Below are positions 7,786-15,127 of a DNA stretch of 33,145 nucleotides, piece by piece. Positions within the stretch are counted from its first letter, which is position 1, and every line of letters starts with the position of its first letter. Source of the DNA: Verrucomicrobiota bacterium (GTDB lineage: Bacteria; Verrucomicrobiota; Verrucomicrobiia; Limisphaerales; JACPZS01); NCBI GenBank assembly GCA_016195385.1, contig JACPZS010000166.1, positions 1 through 33,145 on the forward strand, read 5' to 3'. Below the pieces are notes generated by a model. The model had not been told where the DNA came from. It did no database searches and worked only from the letters and a program-made list of their open reading frames with translations. A program made the position numbers and the translations under genes.

Positions 7786-9108
7786 ATGACTGCACCGTCT
7801 CAAGCGGTAGATGCCCCGACTCGCATCCGCTGGCATGTTCTCGCGATGCTAATGGCGTTGTGCCTGATCAGTCACCTCAATCGGGCGAGCATGTCCGTCG
7901 CGGGCACCGATCGCATCATGGGACAATTCTTGATCGAGCCTACAAAGATGGGCGCGGTCTATTCGGCGTTCTTGTTGATCTATTCGATCTGCATGATTCC
8001 CGGCGGCCTGTTCATTGATCGCTTCGGGCCGCGACGCGCGTTGATGATCGTCGGATTTGGCTCGGCACTGTTTGGAGCGTTGACCGGCGTCGCCGGCTGG
8101 ATTTTCAATGGCGACGCATCGTTGCTGCTCGCGCTGATGGTCGTGCGCGGGACAATGGGAATGTTGAGCGCACCGTTGCATCCCGCCGCAGCGCGGGCAG
8201 TCGGGAACTGGTTCCCCTTCGCGCAACGTAGTTGGGCCAACGGCATCGTGACCGCCGCTGCGATTGTCGGGGTGGCCCTGAGCTATCCGGGCTTCGGTGC
8301 GTTGATCAAGGTTGTCGATTGGCCGGGGGCTTTCCTGATTTGCGCCGTTATCACCGCGCTGTTGACCGTCTGGTGGACCTTCTACGCGAGTGATTGGCCG
8401 GCGCAGCATCGCGGTGTCAACGAAGCCGAGAAGAAGTTGATCGAAACAAGTGAAAGCGGGCACGTGTCGAACACCGCCAACCGCACTGCGGGATGGTTCG
8501 CGCTGTTGAGCAATCGCAGCCTGCTTCTGATTACGTTAAGCTACGCGGCCGTGGGTTACTTCCAATACCTCTTCGTTTATTGGATGCAATTCTACTTCGA
8601 CAAAGTTCTTCACCTCGGCGAAACCGCCAGCAAATACTACGCGGGCATCTTGCAAGTGGCGTTGGCATTGGGCATGCCGCTCGGTGGCTGGCTCTCGGAG
8701 CGTCTCGCTCAGTCGTTTGGTGTGCGACGCGGACGCGCGTTTGTGTCAGGCGGCGGCATGATCGCAAGCGCGATCTTGCTCGGGCTGGGCGTGCTCGCAC
8801 GCGAACCCCTGTGGATCGTCGCTTGGTTTGCGCTCGCCCATACCGCCATCGGCGCCAGCGAAGGACCGTTCTGGGCGACGGCCGTCGATATCGGCGGCGC
8901 TAAAGGCGGGACCGCCGCGGCAATTTGCAATACCGGTGGCAATGTTGGCGGCATGATCGCACCGGTGTTGACGCCGTGGATAAGCAGTCGTCTCGGCTGG
9001 CCCTGGGGCATCGGACTGGGCGGCGTCATCTGTTTTCTCGGTGCGCTTTGCTGGTTTGGAATCCGGCTCAATGCAGGCGAAAACCCGTCGAGCGAAAAGC
9101 ACTCATGA
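7786..9108 (+). CDS. MFS transporter, probably ACS-family sugar-acid uptake
   Basis: A 440-residue inner-membrane carrier with about 12 hydrophobic segments in two halves separated by a polar cytoplasmic loop near residues 205-230. The motif A loop reads FIDRFGPRRA after the second segment, and NRASMSVA in the first segment resembles the anion:cation symporter family that imports hexuronates, galactonate and similar acids. I chose the ATG at 7786 over the in-frame TTG at 7783; the two differ by one residue and neither has a ribosome site. It begins 15 bases after the dehydratase stop and ends one base before the likely arsC start, so it is probably cotranscribed. Transport of the acid that the dehydratase consumes is inferred from this context. 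Confidence 0.87.
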   Translation: MTAPSQAVDAPTRIRWHVLAMLMALCLISHLNRASMSVAGTDRIMGQFLIEPTKMGAVYSAFLLIYSICMIPGGLFIDRFGPRRALMIVGFGSALFGALTGVAGWIFNGDASLLLALMVVRGTMGMLSAPLHPAAARAVGNWFPFAQRSWANGIVTAAAIVGVALSYPGFGALIKVVDWPGAFLICAVITALLTVWWTFYASDWPAQHRGVNEAEKKLIETSESGHVSNTANRTAGWFALLSNRSLLLITLSYAAVGYFQYLFVYWMQFYFDKVLHLGETASKYYAGILQVALALGMPLGGWLSERLAQSFGVRRGRAFVSGGGMIASAILLGLGVLAREPLWIVAWFALAHTAIGASEGPFWATAVDIGGAKGGTAAAICNTGGNVGGMIAPVLTPWISSRLGWPWGIGLGGVICFLGALCWFGIRLNAGENPSSEKHS

Positions 9109-9109
9109 A

Positions 9110-9511
9110 ATGAAGACGCTCAAAACCTCTCGCTCCGCGCCGCTCACGATCTACCACAATCCCAAATGCTCGAAGAGCCGCGAAGTCTTGGCGCTGTTGC
9201 GCGAACGGGGCGTCGAACCGGTTGTCGTCGAATACCTCAAATCGCCGCTCACTTCGGCGCAACTTTCCCTTCTGCTGCAAATGCTCGGAATCAAACCTCA
9301 CGCTCTCCTTCGCACCAAGGAAGACGAGTACCGCGAATTCAATCTTTCACCCGCCAGCCCGGAGGCGGAAATCATTAACATCCTCGCGGCGCATCCGGTG
9401 TTGATGGAGCGGCCCGTGGTCGTCGTCGGCAAGCGCGCCGTCATCGGCCGCCCGCCGGGAAAAGTTTTGGAATTGTTATCCCCGCCCGCCAAACTCAGAA
9501 GAAAATCATGA
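9110..9511 (+). CDS. arsC: ArsC-family glutaredoxin-type arsenate reductase
   Basis: A 133-residue thioredoxin-fold protein. In this family a cysteine near the N-terminus attacks arsenate, and glutaredoxin/glutathione complete reduction to arsenite. Seen: the signature YHNPKCSKSR with C20, and three arginines R68 (LLRTKE), R101 (ERPVVV) and R114 (GRPPG) at spacings matching C12, R60, R94 and R107 of plasmid R773 ArsC (the last off by one). The active site therefore appears complete, unlike Spx-type relatives. The open frame reaches back to 9041, but the ATG at 9110 gives the normal length and avoids running into the MFS gene. Its stop overlaps the SDR start by 4 bases (ATGA). No arsenite pump or ArsR is nearby, so its role in a sugar-acid operon is unexplained. 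Confidence 0.88.
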   Translation: MKTLKTSRSAPLTIYHNPKCSKSREVLALLRERGVEPVVVEYLKSPLTSAQLSLLLQMLGIKPHALLRTKEDEYREFNLSPASPEAEIINILAAHPVLMERPVVVVGKRAVIGRPPGKVLELLSPPAKLRRKS

Positions 9512-10260
9512 ACCAAATTGATCTGAACGGAAAATGTGCCGTCATCACCGGCGGCGCCCGCGGCATCGGCTACGCCATCACGGAGCGCCTCATGAAATCA
9601 GGCGCACGGTGTTGTTTGTGGGACAACGACATTGGCGCGCTGGCCGAAGCCGAGAGAAGTTTGGCACCGCTGGGCAAAGTCGAAGTCACCGTCGTGGACA
9701 TCACGAATCCTGTGATGGTGGATGGCGCTGTCAAAGGCGTGTCGTTGGTTTGGGGCAGGCTCGACATTCTCGTGAACAACGCCGGCATCGCGGGCGTGAA
9801 CAAAAAACTTTGGGAATGCACTTACGACGAATGGTTCAAGGTCGTGAACCTTGACCTCGTGGCCGTGTACGTTTGCTGCCACGCCGTCGTGCCGCTCATG
9901 CTCAAGAACAACTACGGTCGCATCGTGAACATTGCATCCATCGCCGGCAAGGAAGGCAACCCGAATGCGTCTCATTACAGCGCGGCGAAGGCGGGTGTCA
10001 TCGGCCTTACCAAATCGCTCGGCAAGGAACTTGCGCAGACGGGCATCCTCGTTAACTGCGTCACGCCCGCCGTCATCCAGACGGACATCCTCAAACAATG
10101 CACGCAGCAGCACATCGACTACATGCTCTCCAAAATTCCGATGGGCCGCTTCGGCTTGAAGGAAGAGGCCGCCGCGATGGTCGCGTGGCTCTGCTCGGCG
10201 GATTGTTCGTTCAGCACGGGAGCGGTGTTTGATCTGTCCGGCGGGCGGGCTACTTATTGA
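9508..10260 (+). CDS. SDR-family NAD(P)-dependent oxidoreductase
   Basis: A classical short-chain dehydrogenase/reductase of 250 residues, cytoplasmic. Seen: the cofactor motif TGGARGIG at 14-21; an acidic residue D39 after the second beta strand, suggesting NAD(H) preference; NNAG at 90-93; and catalytic S144, Y157 and K161 (SHYSAAK). The C-terminus ends in a DLSGGRATY segment typical of the FabG/sugar dehydrogenase branch. It is the last gene of the operon and starts inside the arsC stop (ATGA overlap), implying translational coupling. With a sugar-acid dehydratase and transporter in the same operon, oxidation of a sugar or reduction of a keto-acid intermediate is plausible. A generic FabG paralogue cannot be excluded. 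Confidence 0.88.
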   Translation: MNQIDLNGKCAVITGGARGIGYAITERLMKSGARCCLWDNDIGALAEAERSLAPLGKVEVTVVDITNPVMVDGAVKGVSLVWGRLDILVNNAGIAGVNKKLWECTYDEWFKVVNLDLVAVYVCCHAVVPLMLKNNYGRIVNIASIAGKEGNPNASHYSAAKAGVIGLTKSLGKELAQTGILVNCVTPAVIQTDILKQCTQQHIDYMLSKIPMGRFGLKEEAAAMVAWLCSADCSFSTGAVFDLSGGRATY

Positions 10261-10386
10261 AAAGCTCGATGAGAAATGCCTGTCGCGTTGCGAGCAAAGG
10301 CAAACAGTTTGGCGAGGTTGGGAAGAATCGCATCGACGGCGAGACGCAGTCGGAGTTATCATGCCAAGCAACGCTTGCGAGCCACC

Positions 10387-11289
10387 ATGCCGACCACGAG
10401 TTCAATTCTGTCTCCGGAGATTTTGCGGCGGCTGGAGCAATTCCAACTGCTCGCGGCACGGCGCGCGAAAAGTTCCGCGCGCGGGGAACGTCGCAGCCGG
10501 GCGCGCGGCCAGTCGGTCGAGTTCGCCGATCACCGAAACTACGTTGCCGGCGATGATTTCCGTTATCTCGATTGGAATCTCTATGGCCGGCTGGAGAAAC
10601 TGTTCCTCAAACTCTACGAGGAGGAACGCGAACTACCGGTCACCATTTTTCTCGACGCGAGCGAGTCGATGAATTTCGGCACGCCGCGCAAGTTCGACTT
10701 CGCCCGGCAAATCGCCGCCGCGCTTGGCTACGTCGCGCTGTGCGGTTTCGATCGCGTGAGTGTTGTCGCGTTTCCAGGATCGCCTGCGGACGCAGTGTAT
10801 CGCGGCGCGTTGCGACTCGTGCGTGGGCGAAAGTCGGCGTTGAGTTTTTTCCAAAACCTGACGCACGTGGCGGCGGCCGGCAGCGCGGAATTGAATGCCG
10901 CGCTCCGTCGGGGCGCATTGGAAACACGCCAGGCTGGCGTGGCCCTCGTGTTGAGTGATTTTCTGGATCCCGCCGGATACGAAGCGGGCCTGGCGGCGCT
11001 GGTTGGCCGCGGTTTTCAAATCAGCGTCGTGCAAATTTTGTCGCCGGAGGAATTGGCGCCCACGACGTTCGGCGACTTGCGTGTCGTCGATGCGGAAAAT
11101 GGCGCGCAAGAAGAAGTCACGTTCGGTCGCTACCGGATGAAAGCGTATCAACAGACCGTCCAGAATTTTTGCCAGCGCCTGCGGGAGTTTTGCCGCGGCC
11201 GCGGAATCAATTTCTTTCTCGCCAGTTCCGACACGGCGTTGGAGCAACTCCTCCTGAAGCAACTGCGCGAGGCCGAGGTTTGGGGATAG
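10387..11289 (+). CDS. DUF58 protein with von Willebrand A-like fold
   Basis: A 300-residue DUF58 family member. Seen: the family signature around GDDFRYLDWNLYGR, with RRSRARGQSVEFADHRNY before it; a metal-ion-dependent adhesion site DASES in IFLDASESM; and a conserved vWA-like core through LVLSDFLD. DUF58 proteins usually sit beside a MoxR AAA+ ATPase and are thought to act as chaperone-like partners in assembly or maturation. No MoxR gene is next to this one; the neighbours are an SDR gene and selD. The open frame extends to 10276, but the ATG at 10387 gives a start that fits the family. The 126-base gap before it has no visible promoter, so it may be read with the upstream operon. Convergent with selD, 11 bases apart. 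Confidence 0.88.
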   Translation: MPTTSSILSPEILRRLEQFQLLAARRAKSSARGERRSRARGQSVEFADHRNYVAGDDFRYLDWNLYGRLEKLFLKLYEEERELPVTIFLDASESMNFGTPRKFDFARQIAAALGYVALCGFDRVSVVAFPGSPADAVYRGALRLVRGRKSALSFFQNLTHVAAAGSAELNAALRRGALETRQAGVALVLSDFLDPAGYEAGLAALVGRGFQISVVQILSPEELAPTTFGDLRVVDAENGAQEEVTFGRYRMKAYQQTVQNFCQRLREFCRGRGINFFLASSDTALEQLLLKQLREAEVWG

Positions 11290-11300
11290 GGCTGGCCGCG

Positions 11301-13574
11301 TCAGCGCACCTCAACGCTGGCGGCGTTTTCCTCGGATGGAGATTGCACGGCACCGATGATTTCCGCGCCCGCGTAGCCGAGCTGCCGCAACGCGGCGAGA
11401 CACGCATCGGCCTCTTGACTGGGCACTCCCGCCAGCAATCCACCCGCTGTTTGTGGATCAAACAGAATGGGATAAAGCTCCATCTTCGCAGCCTCGGCGG
11501 CATTGGTAATCTTCCGGCGGGCGCGCAGGTTTTGCGGCTGGAGCGAGCTGAAAATCCTGGCGCGAATTGTTTCGCGCACGCCGTCGAGGATTGAGATTTT
11601 TTCGAGCAATACTTCGCCGGCGGTTTCCGGAGATTGTTGGAGCATTTCCAACAGATGACCGAAAAGTCCGAAGCCCGTCACGTCGGTGCAGGCCGTCGCG
11701 TGGTGGCGAACGAGGCATTGGGCGGCGTCGCGGTTGGATTGGAGCATCGACTCCAGCGCGGCGTCAATCCAGCGGCCCTGCGCGCGGCCGCGCATGTTCG
11801 CGGCGAAGAGCAGTCCGGTGCCGAGCGGCTTGGTGAGAATGAGTTTGTCGCCCGCTCGCAAGCCGCCTTTGCGCAGCAGTCGCTCCAGCGGCGCGAAGCC
11901 GTTGATGACGAGGCCGAGCGCGAGTTCCGCGCCTTCCGCAGAATGTCCGCCGGCGAGTTGCGTGCCGTGGGCGTTCAACATATCGACGGCCCCGGCAAGC
12001 AATTGAAAAAGTTGTTCCTCAACCTTCGGTTCGAGAGCGAACGGCACGACCGCGATGGCGAGCGCGGATTGCGGCGTTGCGCCCATCGCAAATATGTCGC
12101 CAAGACAGTGGTTCGCGGCGATTCGTCCAAACACGTAAGGGTCGTCGATGAACGCACGGAAAAAATCCACCGTCTGTACGCTTGCCTGCCCGGCGGGAAT
12201 CAAAGTGACCGTCGCGTCATCGGGGGAATTCAATCCGACGAGCACGTCGCCGCGCTGGAGCGGAGTTAGTCGCCGCAGCACGCGCGTGAGAACCGTGCTG
12301 CCGACTTTTGCGCCGCAACCACCACAGCGCATCGATGCCGTTGTAAGTTTTTCCAGTGCCGGCGCGTCGGCGACCCCGACGGCAATCGCACTGGGCGCGG
12401 GTGTCGGCATCTCCGGCAATTCTTGATATTTCCGCATCCAGCGCCGATCAATCCAATCTTTGAGCCGCCACACCCACGCCCCTTCAAAAGCCCACGGCCC
12501 GCGCGACGCAACGGCGTATTGATCGCCAGTGCTGATCAAGCTGAGGAATTGTTTCTGCGGTTTGAACCGGCGCAGCGGTTGGCAAGTTAATGCGCGCCGC
12601 AAATTTTCTCCCAGCGGTTTGCCCTGACGCACGGCGAAGACGCCGGATTTGGGCCGCGGATGATTTGCCATCGCCACCGCGTCGCCGGCGCCAAACACGA
12701 ACGGATGCGAGAGCGACTGCAGACGATCGTTGACCGCGAGAAATCCATCGGCATCCGTCTTCAAACCCGACTCGCGGAACCACCCCGGCGCGGCCGCGTT
12801 CGTCGTCCAAAGCAATTCATCGAATGTGACTGCCGTGCCGTCGGCACAGATCAATCGGCCGGGGCGCACTTCGATGACGCGATGTTTCACATGCACATGA
12901 ACACCGTGTTCACCGAGGATGCGATTGAACTTCGCGCGCACGCACGCGTTGTGCGTCGGCAGGATGTCTTCCGTGTCCGTCAGTAAATGAAACTCAGTTC
13001 GCTGCATGGCATCGGCGCGGTTCGCCAACCTCGAGCGCAAACGCTGCTGTGTGGCGAGCGTCAGTTCCACGCCGCCGGCGCCGCCGCCCACGATGGCAAT
13101 TCGCAAGGGTTCATTGCAGGAGTTCGACTCGCGATTTAGAATGTTCTCCAAGTCGCGCAAAAAAGCGTGGATGGGTTTGATCGGGAGCGCGTGCTCGCGC
13201 GCACCAGGAACGTTCTGCGATTGCGGAGTTGAGCCGCTGTTGATTGAAAGGATGTCGAAAGCGACCGGCGGCCGGCCTTCACAAAGCACTTGCCGTTTCG
13301 CCAAATCCAACGCGGAGACGGGCGCGTGATAGAGCGCGACGCTGGCGAACTGGCACAGCCGCCGCAAGTCGATGTGCGTTTCATCGAACGTGTAGTGGCC
13401 GGCGATGTGACCTGGAATCATGCCCGAATACGGCGTCGCTACGTCTTTGGTAATCAGCGTGACGCGCACGCCCGGCAGCGGCCTCATACCAAAGCTTTTG
13501 ATCACGGCGACGTGCGCGTGGCCACCACCCACGAGCACAAGATCTTTCACCACGGGAGTTGCCGTCCGGTTCAC
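11301..13574 (-). CDS. selD: Fusion of FAD/NAD oxidoreductase and selenide, water dikinase (SelD)
   Basis: A 757-residue two-domain protein. Residues about 1-390 resemble type II NADH dehydrogenase-like flavoproteins: an FAD-binding LVGGGHAHV near 14-22, a second nucleotide fold IVGGGAGGVE at 161-170, and FVFGAGDAV at 292-300. Residues about 412-757 are SelD, which makes selenophosphate from selenide and ATP for selenocysteine and selenouridine. The catalytic motif RCGGCGAKVG holds C420 and K423, matching Cys17 and Lys20 of E. coli SelD, so this copy uses cysteine, not Sec. Later GDIFAMGATP and AGGHSAEGAE support an intact kinase fold. The start is the GTG at 13574; no ATG lies at a sensible place and no ribosome site is visible, so the message may be leaderless. 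Divergent from selA. The flavin half may deliver reduced selenium to SelD, but that is inference. Confidence 0.94.
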   Translation of the reverse strand: MNRTATPVVKDLVLVGGGHAHVAVIKSFGMRPLPGVRVTLITKDVATPYSGMIPGHIAGHYTFDETHIDLRRLCQFASVALYHAPVSALDLAKRQVLCEGRPPVAFDILSINSGSTPQSQNVPGAREHALPIKPIHAFLRDLENILNRESNSCNEPLRIAIVGGGAGGVELTLATQQRLRSRLANRADAMQRTEFHLLTDTEDILPTHNACVRAKFNRILGEHGVHVHVKHRVIEVRPGRLICADGTAVTFDELLWTTNAAAPGWFRESGLKTDADGFLAVNDRLQSLSHPFVFGAGDAVAMANHPRPKSGVFAVRQGKPLGENLRRALTCQPLRRFKPQKQFLSLISTGDQYAVASRGPWAFEGAWVWRLKDWIDRRWMRKYQELPEMPTPAPSAIAVGVADAPALEKLTTASMRCGGCGAKVGSTVLTRVLRRLTPLQRGDVLVGLNSPDDATVTLIPAGQASVQTVDFFRAFIDDPYVFGRIAANHCLGDIFAMGATPQSALAIAVVPFALEPKVEEQLFQLLAGAVDMLNAHGTQLAGGHSAEGAELALGLVINGFAPLERLLRKGGLRAGDKLILTKPLGTGLLFAANMRGRAQGRWIDAALESMLQSNRDAAQCLVRHHATACTDVTGFGLFGHLLEMLQQSPETAGEVLLEKISILDGVRETIRARIFSSLQPQNLRARRKITNAAEAAKMELYPILFDPQTAGGLLAGVPSQEADACLAALRQLGYAGAEIIGAVQSPSEENAASVEVR

Positions 13575-13580
13575 GCACGG

Positions 13581-13609
13581 ATGATTCCGGCGAGGTGGAT
13601 TGAATTCAA
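13581..13609 (-). promoter_or_regulatory. Putative selD promoter
   Basis: Minus strand: TTGAAT (13604-13609), a 17-base spacer and AATCAT (13581-13586). Predicted transcription would begin about at the GTG start codon, consistent with a leaderless message. The -35 falls inside the 14-bp palindrome at 13598-13611. Weak -10; low confidence. Confidence 0.28.
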
Positions 13610-13611
13610 TC
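13598..13611. repeat. 14-bp perfect palindrome between divergent selD and selA
   Basis: GATTGAATTCAATC equals its own reverse complement. It lies in the 131 bases between the selD and selA starts, overlapping the proposed selD -35, which suits a dimeric regulator acting on the sel locus. No candidate regulator is encoded in the window. Confidence 0.45.
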
Positions 13612-13660
13612 GCTAATTCGGCCCGACGTGGACGAACGCCGCGTGCTTTAGCGAACGGAA

Positions 13661-13689
13661 TTGCGCCGCTGCGCCAGCCGACTTACGCT
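13661..13689 (+). promoter_or_regulatory. Putative selA-selB promoter
   Basis: TTGCGC (13661-13666), a 17-base spacer and TACGCT (13684-13689), the same -10 hexamer as the nusA promoter. The transcript would start about 10 bases before the selA ATG, leaving no Shine-Dalgarno. Low confidence. Confidence 0.3.
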
Positions 13690-13705
13690 CGCGTTGGTTT
13701 TAAAA

Positions 13706-15127
13706 ATGAAAAGGCCTGACCACAAAACGCCGCTGCCTTCGCTACGCGCCATTCCCGCCGTCGAAAAGATTTTGCAATCGCTTGGCGCGATGGATTTGCC
13801 GCGACCCGCCGTGGTGGCCGTGGTCCGGCGCGAGCTTGGCGCGCTGCGGGAGGAAAAAACTATTCCCGAATTTTCTGCTGTTCTGGCTCGCGTCCACTCC
13901 GCGTTGGATGATTTGCGCCGCGCTAAGATCCAGCCGGTCATCAACGGCACCGGCGTCATCCTCCACACGAACCTTGGCCGCGCGCCGCTCAGTGGCGCAG
14001 TCGTTGAAACGCTGGCCAGCGTCGCCGCCAATTACAACAACCTCGAGTTCAACCTTGCTACTGGCGAGCGCGGTGAACGGGCGGCTTATCTCGAACACAA
14101 CCTTGCGCTGCTCTGCGGCGCGGAGGCCGCGACGGTCACCAACAACTGCGCGGCGGCGCTGGTGCTGATTCTCCGCCACTTCACCGCCGGCGGGCGCAAG
14201 CAGGTTGTCATTTCGCGTGGTGAACTGGTGCAAATCGGCGGCGGCTTTCGCATCCCCGAAGTCCTCGAAGCCAGCGGCGCACAACTCCGCGAAGTCGGCA
14301 CGACGAACAAGACTTCACTCGGCGATTACGCGAAAGCCATCAATCATAAGACGGCGATGATTTTGAAAGTTCATCGCAGCAACTTTTTCATGGGCGGCTT
14401 CGTCGAAGAGCCGGCCACGGAGGAACTCGCCGCGCTCGCCCGCAGAAAACGAGTGCCGTTCGTCGAGGATCTCGGCAGCGGCGCGACGATCGCGATCGAA
14501 AAAGTTGCCGCTATCGAGCACGAACCAACGCCAGCCGAAGTGTTGAAGCGCGGTGTCGATCTTGTCTGTTTCAGCGGCGACAAATTGCTCGGTGGGCCAC
14601 AGGCCGGCATCATCGTCGGTCGGAGGACGCGCATTGCCGCGCTCAAGCGTGAGCCGTTTTTCCGCGCGCTGCGTTGCGACAAACTTATCCTCGCCGCATT
14701 GCAGACTACCTTGGACGCCTACCTTTCCGGTTCGGCCGACGCAGATTTGAGCGAAAGCTCCAAGCGTAAGCTCCCGACCCCTGTGCTGGAAATGCTGGCC
14801 GTCTCCAGCGAGGACTTGCGTCTGCGCGCGGAAAAAATCATCGCGGTGCTCAACGGCCTGCCGATTAAGGCGGCAATTGGCGAAGGCAAGGCGCAACTCG
14901 GCGGTGGCACGATGCCGTGCTCGGCCATCCCTTCGGTGACGATTGATCTACAGCCGACGGGCCTTGCCTTGTCCGAGTTTGCCGCCCGCCTTCGCCGCGC
15001 TACGTCGCCGGTGATCGGCCACATTTCCGGCAATCGCTTCAAGCTCGATCTGCGAACGGTTTTTCCGAGGCAAGATGGCGAACTGATTGAAGGAATTCTA
15101 TCGGCTGTTCGATTGGCTTCACCGTGA
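13706..15127 (+). CDS. selA: L-seryl-tRNA(Sec) selenium transferase SelA
   Basis: PLP enzyme that converts seryl-tRNA(Sec) to selenocysteinyl-tRNA(Sec) using selenophosphate, as a large cytoplasmic ring. From the ATG at 13706 it has 473 residues, close to the usual 460-470. Seen: NGTGVILHTNLGRAPLS near 80-96, typical of SelA; EVGTTNKTSLGDY near 196-208; and the PLP lysine K293 in CFSGDKLLGGPQAG. The open frame reaches a TTG at 13661, but the extra 15 residues are not family-like and overlap the proposed promoter. The stop codon overlaps the GTG start of selB (GTGA at 15124-15127), so the two are translationally coupled. Divergent from the selD fusion. Confidence 0.96.
   Translation: MKRPDHKTPLPSLRAIPAVEKILQSLGAMDLPRPAVVAVVRRELGALREEKTIPEFSAVLARVHSALDDLRRAKIQPVINGTGVILHTNLGRAPLSGAVVETLASVAANYNNLEFNLATGERGERAAYLEHNLALLCGAEAATVTNNCAAALVLILRHFTAGGRKQVVISRGELVQIGGGFRIPEVLEASGAQLREVGTTNKTSLGDYAKAINHKTAMILKVHRSNFFMGGFVEEPATEELAALARRKRVPFVEDLGSGATIAIEKVAAIEHEPTPAEVLKRGVDLVCFSGDKLLGGPQAGIIVGRRTRIAALKREPFFRALRCDKLILAALQTTLDAYLSGSADADLSESSKRKLPTPVLEMLAVSSEDLRLRAEKIIAVLNGLPIKAAIGEGKAQLGGGTMPCSAIPSVTIDLQPTGLALSEFAARLRRATSPVIGHISGNRFKLDLRTVFPRQDGELIEGILSAVRLASP

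Noticed and set aside
9041..9109. N-terminal extension of arsC into the MFS gene
   Set aside because: Gives 23 unrelated residues before the family start; the ATG at 9110 fits ArsC length.
13580..13660. tRNA(Sec)-like sequence between selD and selA, with a TTCAA in the middle and a stretch resembling the D-arm region of E. coli selC
   Set aside because: The bases around TTCAA form a DNA palindrome but not a 5-bp anticodon stem with a 7-base loop, and no 8-bp acceptor stem closes the structure.
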